Source: Ligaoa zhengdingensis (GTDB lineage Bacteria; Bacillota; Clostridia; Oscillospirales; Ruminococcaceae). Taken from it: 62,986 bases of DNA. The DNA is taken from positions 1-62,986 of the forward strand of contig NZ_JACRST010000015.1 in the NCBI RefSeq assembly GCF_014384885.1. The letters run 5' to 3'. Made by a program: the position numbers and the translations under genes. This document shows positions 1-8,796 of the stretch, in pieces. Position 1 is the first letter of the stretch. Each line of letters starts with the position of its first letter. Under the pieces are notes generated by a model that had not been told where the DNA came from, made no database searches, and saw only the letters and a list, made by a program, of their open reading frames with translations.

Positions 1-1
1 G

Positions 2-409
2 ACTGGAATCTTCGGAATCGGCGGAGTGGATCATGCAGTGAACGGCGCGGGCGAGCTGAAGGGCTACAGCGCGGCGGCTGTGTACTACACCTCCGACGAG
101 ATCAAGGCGATGGCCGGCAACGCTCCTGCTGCGAGCGGCACGACGGCCAGCAACCCGGAGACGGGCGGCGAGGTTCCCGCAGCGGTAGCGCCTGCGGCAC
201 CTGAGGCGACGATTCCTGTGGAGCCCGTAGTACCCGAGGCTCCTGCGGTGATCGAGCCGGCGGTTCCCGCTGCACCTGAGGCCCCCGCGGCTCAGGCTGA
301 GACGGCGGAAGCCGGTATGCCGGTCTGGGCGATCGTGGCGATTGTGATTGCGGCTGCTGTCATCGGTGGCGCTGCTCTGATCGTGGTTCGCAGAAAACAC
401 GAGAACTGA
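2..409 (+). CDS. C-terminal part of a cell-surface protein (5' end outside window)
   Basis: The reading frame is open from base 2, so this is the tail of a larger gene; the GTG at 26 is not a convincing start. The visible product has a short domain ending in a YYTSDEIKAM stretch, a NPETGG motif, and a spacer of about 50 residues rich in Ala, Pro and Glu. A hydrophobic membrane helix (about 20 residues) and a basic tail (VRRKHEN) follow. The same order (domain, NPETGG, Ala-rich spacer, helix, basic tail) is seen at the end of the giant protein at 14.0-22.3 kb, so the two are paralogous surface proteins. NPxTG-type motifs are known sortase signals in some Clostridia, but here the motif is separated from the membrane helix, so covalent wall anchoring is uncertain. 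A hairpin terminator follows. Confidence 0.8.
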   Translation, partial: TGIFGIGGVDHAVNGAGELKGYSAAAVYYTSDEIKAMAGNAPAASGTTASNPETGGEVPAAVAPAAPEATIPVEPVVPEAPAVIEPAVPAAPEAPAAQAETAEAGMPVWAIVAIVIAAAVIGGAALIVVRRKHEN

Positions 410-742
410 GACTTGCATGACTGACCGCTGAAAGCGGACGGAAAATAAAAGAAATCGCGCTCGGCGCGTTCCAAAATGGGATGCGCCGAGCGCTTTTCCG
501 CTCCTGTTCCAAAAGATTGTGCTGAATTGGCCGTGTTGCTTTGGCAATCTTCACAAAAATCGGAAAAACATATGGACAAAGCGATCAAAATATGCGATGA
601 TGGGAACACGGCCCAAAATGATGGATGGGATGAAGTCCGTTTTTTCTGCCTCAGCGCGGGAAAAACGGTGAAAACAGGAAAAAAGCCGGATGACGGGTGA
701 TATCCTGCAAGGGGAGCCCATCGAGCGGCGAAGGAGGTAGCT
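410..742. other. Intergenic stretch upstream of galM
   Basis: This 333-base gap holds the terminator at 457-498. The rest, 499-742, is AT-richer than the flanking genes and presumably contains the galM promoter, but I see no convincing -35/-10 pair. No RNA gene or conserved motif was recognised. Confidence 0.4.
457..498 (+). terminator. Rho-independent terminator after surface protein
   Basis: Perfect 11-bp stem (GCGCTCGGCGC / GCGCCGAGCGC) followed by TTTT, 48 bases after the stop codon of the partial surface protein. Confidence 0.75.
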
Positions 743-1777
743 ATGGAGATTACAAAGAAAAAATTTGGCGTCACCCACGTCGGGGATGAGGTCACCGCCT
801 ACACCCTCAAAAATTCTTCGGGCGCTTATGTAACTCTGCTGGATTACGGCTGCACAATTCAGGCGATCTGCGTGCCGGACCGCGATGGAAAGCTGGTCGA
901 TGTCTGCCTGGGTTATCATACAATCGAAGAGTATGAACAGAACGACAGCTATTTGGGCGCGGTGATCGGCCGCTTTGGCAACCGCATTGAGAAGGGCCGC
1001 TTTGAATTGAACGGAAAGACCTATGAGGTGGCGGTCAACAACGGCCCCAATCATCTGCACGGCGGCATGAAGGGCTTCGATAAATACATATGGGATGTAC
1101 TGACCACAGACGATTCGATTCAATTTTCCCGCCTTTCCCCCGATATGGAGGAGGGCTATCCCGGCAACTTGGCCGTTTCAGTGACCTATCGTTTCACAGA
1201 AGAAAACGAGCTGGTGCTGGATTATCAGGCGAAGAGCGACGCGGATACCGTCCTCAACCTGACCAACCACTGCTATTTCAACCTCTCCGGCGAGGGCAGC
1301 GGCACCGTTCTCGACCATGACCTGCAACTGCTTTCCAGCCATTATATGGAGGGCGACGCCGATTGTCTGGCCACCGGCAAGGTGCTGGACGTGGCGGGCA
1401 CCCCGTTTGACTTCCGCGAGGCCAAAAAGATCGGCCGCGACATCGGGATGGACGACGTCCAGCTCAAATATGGCGGCGGCTACGACCACAACTTCATCAT
1501 CGACAGCAAAGCATACCTGAAGAAAACCGCAGTGCTGAGCTCGAACGCCACCGGCATCCGGATGACCGTCTGGACCACGCAGCCCGGCGTACAGGTGTAC
1601 AGCGGCAACGTGTTGACCCATCGCCAGGGCAAAACCGGCGTTTATGACCCGCACGACGCCCTGTGCCTGGAGACCCAGCACTTCCCCAACTCAGTCGGCA
1701 AGAAGGAATTTCCCAGCGTCATCCTCAAAAAAGGCGAGGAATACAGCCAGCTGACTGTCTATCACTTTGAAAGATAA
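743..1777 (+). CDS. galM: Aldose 1-epimerase (mutarotase)
   Basis: Interconverts alpha and beta anomers of free aldoses in the cytoplasm. The 344-residue length is normal for GalM. Family motifs are present: GRFGNRI near residue 75, NHLHGG, the catalytic-type histidine in TNHCYFNL (about residue 176), GYDHNF, and the catalytic-base glutamate in LETQHFPN (about residue 310). The start is supported by AAGGAGG 8 bases upstream. It lies 251 bases before the YtfQ-type importer on the same strand, so it probably processes the sugar imported by that system. The intervening region has its own inverted repeats, so co-transcription is not certain. Confidence 0.95.
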   Translation: MEITKKKFGVTHVGDEVTAYTLKNSSGAYVTLLDYGCTIQAICVPDRDGKLVDVCLGYHTIEEYEQNDSYLGAVIGRFGNRIEKGRFELNGKTYEVAVNNGPNHLHGGMKGFDKYIWDVLTTDDSIQFSRLSPDMEEGYPGNLAVSVTYRFTEENELVLDYQAKSDADTVLNLTNHCYFNLSGEGSGTVLDHDLQLLSSHYMEGDADCLATGKVLDVAGTPFDFREAKKIGRDIGMDDVQLKYGGGYDHNFIIDSKAYLKKTAVLSSNATGIRMTVWTTQPGVQVYSGNVLTHRQGKTGVYDPHDALCLETQHFPNSVGKKEFPSVILKKGEEYSQLTVYHFER

Positions 1778-1895
1778 CGATTTTACTCCTTGCGGGGTCA
1801 AATCGCTGTCTATACAGCAAGTTGATTGCCAAGAAAACAAGCGGTCAAATTGCCTAAAATGGGTTAAGAAAATGGAATGTTTTTATCCGCGCAAT

Positions 1896-1975
1896 GCGAT
1901 TTTAGCTCAAGATGTTAAAAAATCGCAAATTTATGTTTTTTTATCGTAAAGACTAACCGGTCTTTTTGCGATAAA
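1896..1975 (+). promoter_or_regulatory. Inverted repeats upstream of the sugar importer
   Basis: Two dyads lie in the leader of ytfQ. At 1896-1926 GCGATTTT pairs with AAAATCGC around a long loop. At 1940-1975 TTTATCG and AAAGAC pair with GTCTTT and CGATAAA. The repeated GCGAT/ATCGC half-sites suggest an operator or an RNA hairpin controlling ytfQRT-yjfF; function is inference. Confidence 0.4.
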
Positions 1976-2028
1976 ATAAAAACACCGAAAGGGACATAAA
2001 GTCCCTCAAATTAAAGGAGGATTTTTAC

Positions 2029-3060
2029 ATGAAAAAAATATTGGCAGCCATGTTGGCTATGTGCATGGTGACTGCGGTCCTGAGCGGCTGCGGCAGCACT
2101 CCGTCTTCTTCTGATCCTGCTCCCGCTCCCTCTTCTTCTGCTGCGGAGCCCGCTCCTGCTGAGCCCTCCAAGGCTGAGAACGAGAAACTGGTTGTTGGTT
2201 TCGCTCAGATCGGCCAGGAGTCCGGCTGGCGTGACGCTGAGACCGCTGACCTGCAGTGGTATGCGGCTCAGAACATCGACACCATCGATTTCAAATTTGC
2301 TGATGCTCAGCAGAAACAGGAAAATCAGATCAAAGCGATCAAATCCTTCATCGACATGGGCGTTGACGTCATCGGTCTGGCTCCCGTCGTTGAGACCGGT
2401 TGGGACGCTGTTCTGACCGAGGCCAAAGAGGCTGGCATCCCCGTTATCTTCCTGGATCGTAGCGCTGCTGTTGCTGACGATCTGTATGCGACCTTCATCG
2501 GCGCTGACTTCGAGCTCGAGGGCAGAACCGCTTGCGACGAGATGGCTACCCTGCTCGGCGCTGAGGGAGGCAAAGTTGTTGAGCTGGTTGGTACCGTTGG
2601 TGCTACCGCTGCGATCGGCCGTCAGAAAGGCTTCACCGATCAGCTGGCCAATCATCCCGAGATCGAAGTGATCGACTCTCAGAGCGGTGACTTCACCCGT
2701 GCGAAGGGCAAAGAGGTTATGGAGTCCTTCCTGAAGACCTATGGCGCTGAGATCAAAGGCGTTTATGCTCACAACGATGACATGATGCTCGGTGCGATCG
2801 AGGCTATCAAAGAGGCTGGCTTCAAACCCGGCCAGGACATCAAGACCGTTTCCATCGATGGCGTTAAGGCGATCTTCGAGGCTATGGCTGCTGGCGAAGC
2901 GAACGTCAACGTCGAGTGCAACCCGCTGCTGGGCGAGTACTTCTTCACCACCGCTGCGAAACTGAAAGCTGGCGAGGCTGTTGATCACAGAATCGTTGTT
3001 CCCGCTGAAGTGCATCGTGCGGAGACCGCTGCTGAGGATCTGCCGAACCGCAAGTGGTAA
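2029..3060 (+). CDS. ytfQ: Sugar ABC transporter substrate-binding lipoprotein, YtfQ family
   Basis: Extracytoplasmic receptor of a galactofuranose-type importer. A lipoprotein signal peptide ends in LSGC (cysteine at about residue 20), followed by a Ser/Pro/Ala-rich linker and a periplasmic-binding-protein fold of the ribose-binding class. Segments such as GFAQIGQESGWRDAE, DAQQKQENQIKA, SQSGDFTRAKGKEVMESF and YAHNDDMMLGAI closely match my memory of E. coli YtfQ, which binds galactofuranose. The true ligand here could be another furanose such as arabinofuranose. The ribosome binding site AAAGGAGG is strong. Codon choice (GCT for Ala, CGT for Arg, GTT for Val) differs from the surrounding GC-rich genes and suggests very high expression, which is common for binding proteins. 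Confidence 0.93.
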   Translation: MKKILAAMLAMCMVTAVLSGCGSTPSSSDPAPAPSSSAAEPAPAEPSKAENEKLVVGFAQIGQESGWRDAETADLQWYAAQNIDTIDFKFADAQQKQENQIKAIKSFIDMGVDVIGLAPVVETGWDAVLTEAKEAGIPVIFLDRSAAVADDLYATFIGADFELEGRTACDEMATLLGAEGGKVVELVGTVGATAAIGRQKGFTDQLANHPEIEVIDSQSGDFTRAKGKEVMESFLKTYGAEIKGVYAHNDDMMLGAIEAIKEAGFKPGQDIKTVSIDGVKAIFEAMAAGEANVNVECNPLLGEYFFTTAAKLKAGEAVDHRIVVPAEVHRAETAAEDLPNRKW

Positions 3061-3112
3061 TCATTCGTATCTAATTTCGCTTTTTTCATTTTCTTAATCC
3101 AATAAACTGTCG

Positions 3113-3149
3113 AAATCCGCTCCGGCAATGAATGAGTCGGAGCGGATTT
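3113..3149 (+). promoter_or_regulatory. Intercistronic hairpin between ytfQ and ytfR
   Basis: Perfect 12-bp stem (AAATCCGCTCCG / CGGAGCGGATTT) with a 13-base loop and no U-run. It sits between the binding-protein gene and the ATPase gene, a usual place for a stabilising or processing hairpin that keeps binding-protein mRNA in excess. Confidence 0.55.
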
Positions 3150-3192
3150 CCTCAGTTAAGGGATAAATTTCGACGCAAGGGAGGATATTGCT

Positions 3193-4728
3193 GTGAGTAA
3201 GGAAAATGCGCTGGTCCAGATGTCGCACATCTCCAAACGCTTCCCTGCGGTAATCGCATTGAATGATGTGCAATTCGAGCTGAAGCGTGGAGAAATTCAT
3301 GCGCTGCTTGGAGAAAATGGCGCTGGCAAATCGACGCTCATCAAAGTGTTGACGGGCGTGGAGATTCGTGACGAGGGCACAGTACTGATGGAGGGGAAAG
3401 AAATTTTCCCGCACAGTCCGTTGGAGGCCCAGGAAGTTGGCATCAGCACCGTGTACCAGGAGGTTAACCTCTGTCCCAACCTGTCGGTGGCGGAGAACAT
3501 CTACATCGGCAGAGAACCCCGCAAGGCGGGACACATAGACTGGAAGACAATCAACAAAAACGCGGCGGAGCTGCTCGCCCGTTTTGATATGAATATAGAT
3601 GTGACAAAGACCTTGGATTCGTATTCCGTCGCCGTGCAGCAGATGGTCGCCATCGCGCGCGCGGTGGACATTTCGGCGAAGGTTCTCATTTTGGACGAAC
3701 CGACCTCGAGTTTGACTGCAATTGAGGTTCAGAAGCTGTTCGACATCATGCGGAGACTGCGCGGCGAGGGCATGGGAATCATCTTTGTTACCCACTTCCT
3801 CGATCAGGTGTACGAAGTTTCAGACACCATCACGGTTCTGCGCAACGGCGAGTATGTCGGCACCTATGCGGCGGCCGATCTGCCCAGGGTGGAGCTGGTC
3901 GGTAAGATGATCGGTAAGGATTACGCCGAGCTGGACAAGAGCGCGAAGGAGAACCGCGCCAGCAAAGAAGCCGGCGAGTTGTGGATGAGCGTCCGCGGCG
4001 CCTCTACCACGGGTATTGCGGATGTCGATCTGGATATCCACAAGGGCGAGGTGCTCGGCTTCTCCGGCCTGCTCGGCTCCGGCCGCAGTGAGACCGCACG
4101 CCTGCTCTTCGGTATCGACCACATGGAAAAGGGCGACGTGACGATCGCCGGGAAAAAGGTGGAGCTGAAAGGCACCTTGACGGCGATCCGCAGCGGCATA
4201 GCGTTCTGCCCGGAAAACCGCAAGACGGAAGGCATCATCGGCGACCTGAGCATCCGCGAAAATATCATGCTGGCGCTTCAGACCAAGCGCGGCCTGTTTA
4301 GAAAGCTTTCCCGCTCTGAGGCGGAAAAGCTGGCGGATGAGTACATCAAGAAGCTGGAGATCAAGACCCCGTCTCAGGATCAGCTCATCAAAAACCTGTC
4401 CGGTGGTAACCAGCAGAAGGTCATTCTGGCCCGTTGGCTGGCCACCAATCCCGATCTGCTCATGCTGGATGAGCCCACCCGCGGCATCGATATCGGTACC
4501 AAGGCGGAAATCCAGAAGATCGTCGTGCAGTTGGCCGACGAAGGGATGGCGGTTGTCTTTATCTCGTCTGAGATCGACGAGATGCTGCGTTGTTGCGGCC
4601 GCATGGTGGTTCTGCGCGACAAGAAGCGCGCTGCGGAGCTGACCGGCAACGAGATTTCTGAGGCTACCATTATGCAATATATCGCAGGAGGTGTGGAGAA
4701 TGCAAAGCAAGCTGAAGAAGTTAACTAA
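3193..4728 (+). CDS. ytfR: Sugar ABC transporter ATP-binding protein (two ABC domains), YtfR family
   Basis: Cytoplasmic ATPase of the importer, 511 residues, with two fused ABC domains as in MglA/RbsA/YtfR. Domain 1 has Walker A GENGAGKST at residues 40-48, a degenerate signature (SVAVQQMVAIARA) and Walker B LILDEPTSSL. Domain 2 has the degenerate P-loop LLGSGRSET near residue 292, the signature NLSGGNQQK near 400 and LLMLDEPTRGID. This asymmetry is typical of carbohydrate-uptake type 2 ABC proteins. A ribosome binding site GGGAGG precedes the ATG at 3193. The 3' end overlaps the start of ytfT. Confidence 0.95.
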   Translation: MSKENALVQMSHISKRFPAVIALNDVQFELKRGEIHALLGENGAGKSTLIKVLTGVEIRDEGTVLMEGKEIFPHSPLEAQEVGISTVYQEVNLCPNLSVAENIYIGREPRKAGHIDWKTINKNAAELLARFDMNIDVTKTLDSYSVAVQQMVAIARAVDISAKVLILDEPTSSLTAIEVQKLFDIMRRLRGEGMGIIFVTHFLDQVYEVSDTITVLRNGEYVGTYAAADLPRVELVGKMIGKDYAELDKSAKENRASKEAGELWMSVRGASTTGIADVDLDIHKGEVLGFSGLLGSGRSETARLLFGIDHMEKGDVTIAGKKVELKGTLTAIRSGIAFCPENRKTEGIIGDLSIRENIMLALQTKRGLFRKLSRSEAEKLADEYIKKLEIKTPSQDQLIKNLSGGNQQKVILARWLATNPDLLMLDEPTRGIDIGTKAEIQKIVVQLADEGMAVVFISSEIDEMLRCCGRMVVLRDKKRAAELTGNEISEATIMQYIAGGVENAKQAEEVN

Positions 4729-5740
4729 GTATCAGTTCTTCTGGCCTTTGATGGTGCTGCTGCTGATCATTTTGATCAATGGTATCATTTCGGGCGGTTC
4801 TTTCTTCCAGATTAACATCGTAGATGGCCACCTCTATGGCCGACTCATCGACATCCTCCGCAATGGCAGTAAGTTGATGATTTTGGCCACTGGTATGACC
4901 ATGGTTTTGGCTACCGGCGGCACCGATATTTCGGTCGGTTCGGTTATGGCCATCAGCGGCGCAATCGCGTGCTGCATCATTGATGGAAGACTTCTTCCGA
5001 GCGCTGGCGGCAGCGTGGCGGTCGCAGTGACCCTTGCTCTGTTGGCCGGTTTGGCCTGCGGCATCTGGAACGGATTTTTGGTTGCTAAGGTCAAAATTCA
5101 GCCGATCGTTGCCACTATGATTCTGATGGTCGCTGGCCGCGGCATTGCGCAGTTGGTCACCCAAGGTAAAATTGTCACCATCAACTCGGCTGGCTATTAC
5201 TACATCAACGGCGGCTACATTTTGGGTTTACCCTTCCCGCTGTATATTGTCGCTTTTGTGGTGTTGATAACCTTGCTTTTTGTGAAAAAGAGTGCCTTCG
5301 GCCTGTTCGTTGAATCGATCGGCTGCAACTCCACGGCGAGTAAATTTACCGGCATCAAGGTGGACAACATCAAATGGGCCATCTACGCGTTCTGCGGTTT
5401 GATGGCGGCCTTGGCGGGACTGATCGAGAGCGCGGGCATCAAAGCGGCGGACTGCAACAACTGCGGCTTGATGATCGAGCTGGATGGCATCCTTGCGGTA
5501 GCTATCGGCGGTACTTCCTTGGCGGGTGGCCGTTTCTCCATCCCCGCCAGCCTGATCGGCGCTTTGGTCGTTCAGAGTATCACGACTACGGTGTTGGCTC
5601 TGGGTATTGCGCCTGAGATCACCAGCGTATTTAAAGCAATCGTCGTTGTTATCATCTGCCTGATCCAGTCCAAGGAGTTCAAGGAGATGCTCACAAAGCG
5701 CTTTGCCGGTAAAAAAGGAAAGGCGGTGGCGCAGGCATGA
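4700..5740 (+). CDS. ytfT: Sugar ABC transporter permease, YtfT family
   Basis: One of two membrane-spanning subunits of the importer, 346 residues with multiple hydrophobic helices. The family-typical motif TGGTDISVGSVMA lies after the second helix and a second conserved stretch AIGGTSLAGGR near the C-terminus. I chose ATG 4700 because GGAGGT lies 7 bases upstream; the GTG at 4691 falls inside that ribosome binding site. The gene overlaps the end of ytfR and its stop overlaps the yjfF start (ATGA), implying coupled translation. Confidence 0.93.
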   Translation: MQSKLKKLTKYQFFWPLMVLLLIILINGIISGGSFFQINIVDGHLYGRLIDILRNGSKLMILATGMTMVLATGGTDISVGSVMAISGAIACCIIDGRLLPSAGGSVAVAVTLALLAGLACGIWNGFLVAKVKIQPIVATMILMVAGRGIAQLVTQGKIVTINSAGYYYINGGYILGLPFPLYIVAFVVLITLLFVKKSAFGLFVESIGCNSTASKFTGIKVDNIKWAIYAFCGLMAALAGLIESAGIKAADCNNCGLMIELDGILAVAIGGTSLAGGRFSIPASLIGALVVQSITTTVLALGIAPEITSVFKAIVVVIICLIQSKEFKEMLTKRFAGKKGKAVAQA

Positions 5741-6732
5741 GTACTTTGAGCGTGGAAAAAAAGAATAATAAAAAATTAAGTATTACAAATATTTCCCTTT
5801 TGATTACGATTGCACTGTTGGTTCTGACATTTGTTGTCGGCTCTTTGCGCTACGACAAATTCGGTTCCCTTTCCACCATCTTCAATGTGTTCAATGATAA
5901 CGCATACCTGATGGTGGTGGCTGTGGGCGTCAACTTTGTTTTGCTCACGGGCGGCATCGACATTTCGGTCGCCTCCACTGTGGCATTCACCAGTGTTCTC
6001 ACCGCCTTCCTGCTGCGTGCGGGCTGGAATCCTGTCCTGGCCATCGCCTTGGTCCTGATCATCAGCATGGCTGTGGGTGCTGGCATGGGCGTCCTGATTC
6101 AGTGCTTCAAGGTTCAGCCCTTTATCGCTACCCTTGCGGGCCAGTTCCTATTGCGCGGCATGTGTACGGTTATCACCATCGACTCCATCCCCATCACCGA
6201 TGACTTCTTTATGTTCATGGCGCTGAAGAAGCTCACCATTGGAAAAGCCAAGCTGTACTACTATGTGTTGGTGGCCTTGGCCATCATCGCGATTGCTTAC
6301 TACGTGCTCAAATTCACCAAATTTGGCCGCAATGTGTACGCGATCGGCGGCAATGAGCAGAGCGCTCTTCTGATGGGTCTGCCGGTGGCCCGCACCAAGA
6401 TTCTGGTCTATGTCATCAGCAGCTTCTGCGCTTCGCTGGGCGGCCTGCTCTTCAGCTTCTACACGCTGGCCGGCTATCCTCTGCAGAACATGGGCATGGA
6501 GATGGACGCGATTTCCTCCTGCGTTATCGGTGGTACCCTGCTGACCGGCGGTGTCGGCAATGTCATCGGTTCCGCGTTCGGTGTTCTGATTCAGGGCCTG
6601 ATTCAGACGATCGTCACCTATGAGAATCTGAATACCTGGTGGACCAAAGTTACCATCGCGGCGTTGCTCTGCATCTTCATCGTGATTCAGCGTTTGCTCG
6701 CAATCCGTGCTGAGAAGATGAAAGCGAAATAA
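5737..6732 (+). CDS. yjfF: Sugar ABC transporter permease, YjfF family
   Basis: Second permease of the heterodimeric membrane channel, 331 residues. It shares the BPD_transp_2 motif LTGGIDISVAST with YtfT and has a similar helix pattern and conserved VIGGTLLTGGVGN near the C-terminus. Two different permeases plus one double ATPase is the arrangement of the E. coli galactofuranose system YtfQRT-YjfF. The start overlaps the ytfT stop by 4 bases. A hairpin terminator follows 34 bases after the stop, ending the transport operon. Confidence 0.93.
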   Translation: MSTLSVEKKNNKKLSITNISLLITIALLVLTFVVGSLRYDKFGSLSTIFNVFNDNAYLMVVAVGVNFVLLTGGIDISVASTVAFTSVLTAFLLRAGWNPVLAIALVLIISMAVGAGMGVLIQCFKVQPFIATLAGQFLLRGMCTVITIDSIPITDDFFMFMALKKLTIGKAKLYYYVLVALAIIAIAYYVLKFTKFGRNVYAIGGNEQSALLMGLPVARTKILVYVISSFCASLGGLLFSFYTLAGYPLQNMGMEMDAISSCVIGGTLLTGGVGNVIGSAFGVLIQGLIQTIVTYENLNTWWTKVTIAALLCIFIVIQRLLAIRAEKMKAK

Positions 6733-6766
6733 GAGCGATAGGTCAATACAATACTCAATCAATAAA

Positions 6767-6802
6767 TAGTCTGGCTACTGAAAACGTAGCCAGACTATTT
6801 CC
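6767..6802 (+). terminator. Terminator of the importer operon
   Basis: Perfect 12-bp stem (TAGTCTGGCTAC / GTAGCCAGACTA) with a 7-base loop followed by TTTCC. Confidence 0.75.
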
Positions 6803-6988
6803 GTTGGAAGCACATCGCTTTGCGGCTGGGGAAAATCAGGGCGGCGGCGAAGGAAATTCAAGATATTCGCGATATTCGACATAATTCGACAAAATATTTT
6901 TGAAAATCGCCGTACCATAAATTTACGCCCTATGACTTGTCTGCGGCTGTTCCAGCACGGACGGGTGCTTTTAGGAGGAGGGGGAAAC

Positions 6989-8773
6989 GTGGAGAAAATC
7001 CTCGATTTTATCCGCAATACAAAACTGAAAAATAAGCTGATTTTCGCCTTCCTATTGATGGCGCTGATCCCGTTTGCCATCTTTTCCGTATTTAATGTGG
7101 GGTCGTTCATCAAGCAGACGCAGAAAAACGCGATGGACCACACCTCGCAGATGGTGGGGCAGGTGAACAACTCGATCGACACCTATATTGGATCAATCGA
7201 TAAGATGGTGAACTACATCAGCCTTTCGCTGCGCAAGAGCCCTGTCTTTGATATCACCACAGAGGATGACGAAAATTGGGCGGAAGAGACCGAAGAGATT
7301 GAACAGCGATTGCAGAACATCGCCGCTTCCCACCACGAGGTAGCGGGCATTCTGCTGGCTACCAAGAACGATTTGTATGTGAGCACAGGCATGTCCCGCG
7401 TCTCCAAGGACCCATTTGCCAACGAAAAGTGGTATCAGGATGCGATCGCTGCGCCCGACGAGATCATCCTGGTCAGCAAGGCGTCCGGCCGGAATATTGT
7501 GACCAACCATGACTACAGTGTGGACGACGTATTTTCCATTGCCAAGGCGATCCGCAATCCGGTGGGGGGCGAGGCGCTGGGGGTCATCCTGCTGGACGTG
7601 CGCCACGACATCATCAAAAATTCAATTAATAACATCACCATCGGGGAGAAGGGCTTTGTATTTGTCACCGACAGCTCCAACGAGGTGGTCTATGCGCCGG
7701 TGAACAATGTGGTTTACCGCATCAATCCCAAGTGGTTGAGCCTGGGTGAGGATCAGCCGGTTTCGGCCAACATCCGCGGGGAGCAGTATCAGATCCGCTA
7801 TAAACAGTCGGATTATACCGGCTGGAAGACGGTGGGCGTCTTTTCAGTCGATGAGATTATGGGCGCTGTCACTTATGTCACCTATGTGTTCGGACTTTGT
7901 ATCGCGGTGGCGATGATCGTGGTGATCGCGCTTTCCTTCCGGCTCGCCAACACCATCACCAAACCGATCCTCAAGCTCAAACACTTGATGAAGCAGGCGG
8001 AGCGCGGCGATCTGACGGTGCGGTTTGACAGCCGGTACAACGACGAGGTGGGCGAGCTGGGTCTCAGCTTCAACCATATGATCGACCAGATTGACCAGTT
8101 GATCCATATGGTGTATGTCGAGCAGCAGAACAAGCGCGAGGCGGAGCTCAAGAGCTTGCAGGAACAGATCAAGCCCCACTTTTTGTACAACACCCTGGAC
8201 ACCATCAGTTGGATGGCGCGCGACTATGAGGCGGACGACATCGTGCGGCTGGTGGATGCGCTCACCAGCATGTTCCGCATTGGGTTGAGCCACGGCAAGG
8301 ACATCATTACCCTCAAGGAGGAGATCACCCATGTCTCGAATTATCTCTATATCCAAAAGATTCGCTATAAAGACAAGCTGAACTACACCATCGAGGTGAG
8401 CGACCAGCTCTACAAATACCGGGTACCGAAGCTGATCGTGCAGCCGTTGGTGGAAAATGCCATCTACCACGGCATCAAGGCAAAGCGCGGGGGAGGCATC
8501 ATCCACATCAGTGCGGCCCTGCGGCAGGACGGCAAAAAATTGACGATTTCGATACACGATAACGGGGCGGGAATCCCGCCGGATAAGCTGGAGGAGCTGA
8601 ACCAACGGCTGAGCCAGCGGGCGGCCGCGGACGAAAACAGCAGCTTTGGCCTTTTCTACATCAAGGAGAGAATAAAACTCAGTTATGGTCCTGAGTACGG
8701 AATCCACCTGGAAAGCTCCCTTGGTGAGTGGACAACTGTGACTTTGACATTGCCGGCAGACGTTAATTTCTAA
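6989..8773 (+). CDS. Membrane sensor histidine kinase, YesM/LytS type
   Basis: Two-component kinase that probably senses sugar outside the cell. I prefer the GTG at 6989 (AGGAGGAGGGG 5 bases upstream) over the ATG at 6932, giving 594 residues. Order: membrane helix at about 17-36, extracellular Cache-like domain at about 40-285, second helix at about 287-310, HAMP, then a His_kinase (PF06580) domain. That domain has phospho-acceptor His at about residue 397 in IKPHFLYNTLD. The ATPase domain has N-box QPLVENAIYHG and G-box HDNGAGIP. It is followed 23 bases later by its AraC-type response regulator. The location directly after the ytfQRT-yjfF operon implies control of that transporter or the downstream glycosidase. 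Confidence 0.92.
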   Translation: MEKILDFIRNTKLKNKLIFAFLLMALIPFAIFSVFNVGSFIKQTQKNAMDHTSQMVGQVNNSIDTYIGSIDKMVNYISLSLRKSPVFDITTEDDENWAEETEEIEQRLQNIAASHHEVAGILLATKNDLYVSTGMSRVSKDPFANEKWYQDAIAAPDEIILVSKASGRNIVTNHDYSVDDVFSIAKAIRNPVGGEALGVILLDVRHDIIKNSINNITIGEKGFVFVTDSSNEVVYAPVNNVVYRINPKWLSLGEDQPVSANIRGEQYQIRYKQSDYTGWKTVGVFSVDEIMGAVTYVTYVFGLCIAVAMIVVIALSFRLANTITKPILKLKHLMKQAERGDLTVRFDSRYNDEVGELGLSFNHMIDQIDQLIHMVYVEQQNKREAELKSLQEQIKPHFLYNTLDTISWMARDYEADDIVRLVDALTSMFRIGLSHGKDIITLKEEITHVSNYLYIQKIRYKDKLNYTIEVSDQLYKYRVPKLIVQPLVENAIYHGIKAKRGGGIIHISAALRQDGKKLTISIHDNGAGIPPDKLEELNQRLSQRAAADENSSFGLFYIKERIKLSYGPEYGIHLESSLGEWTTVTLTLPADVNF

Positions 8774-8796
8774 AAGAATAAGGATATGGTGAAACT

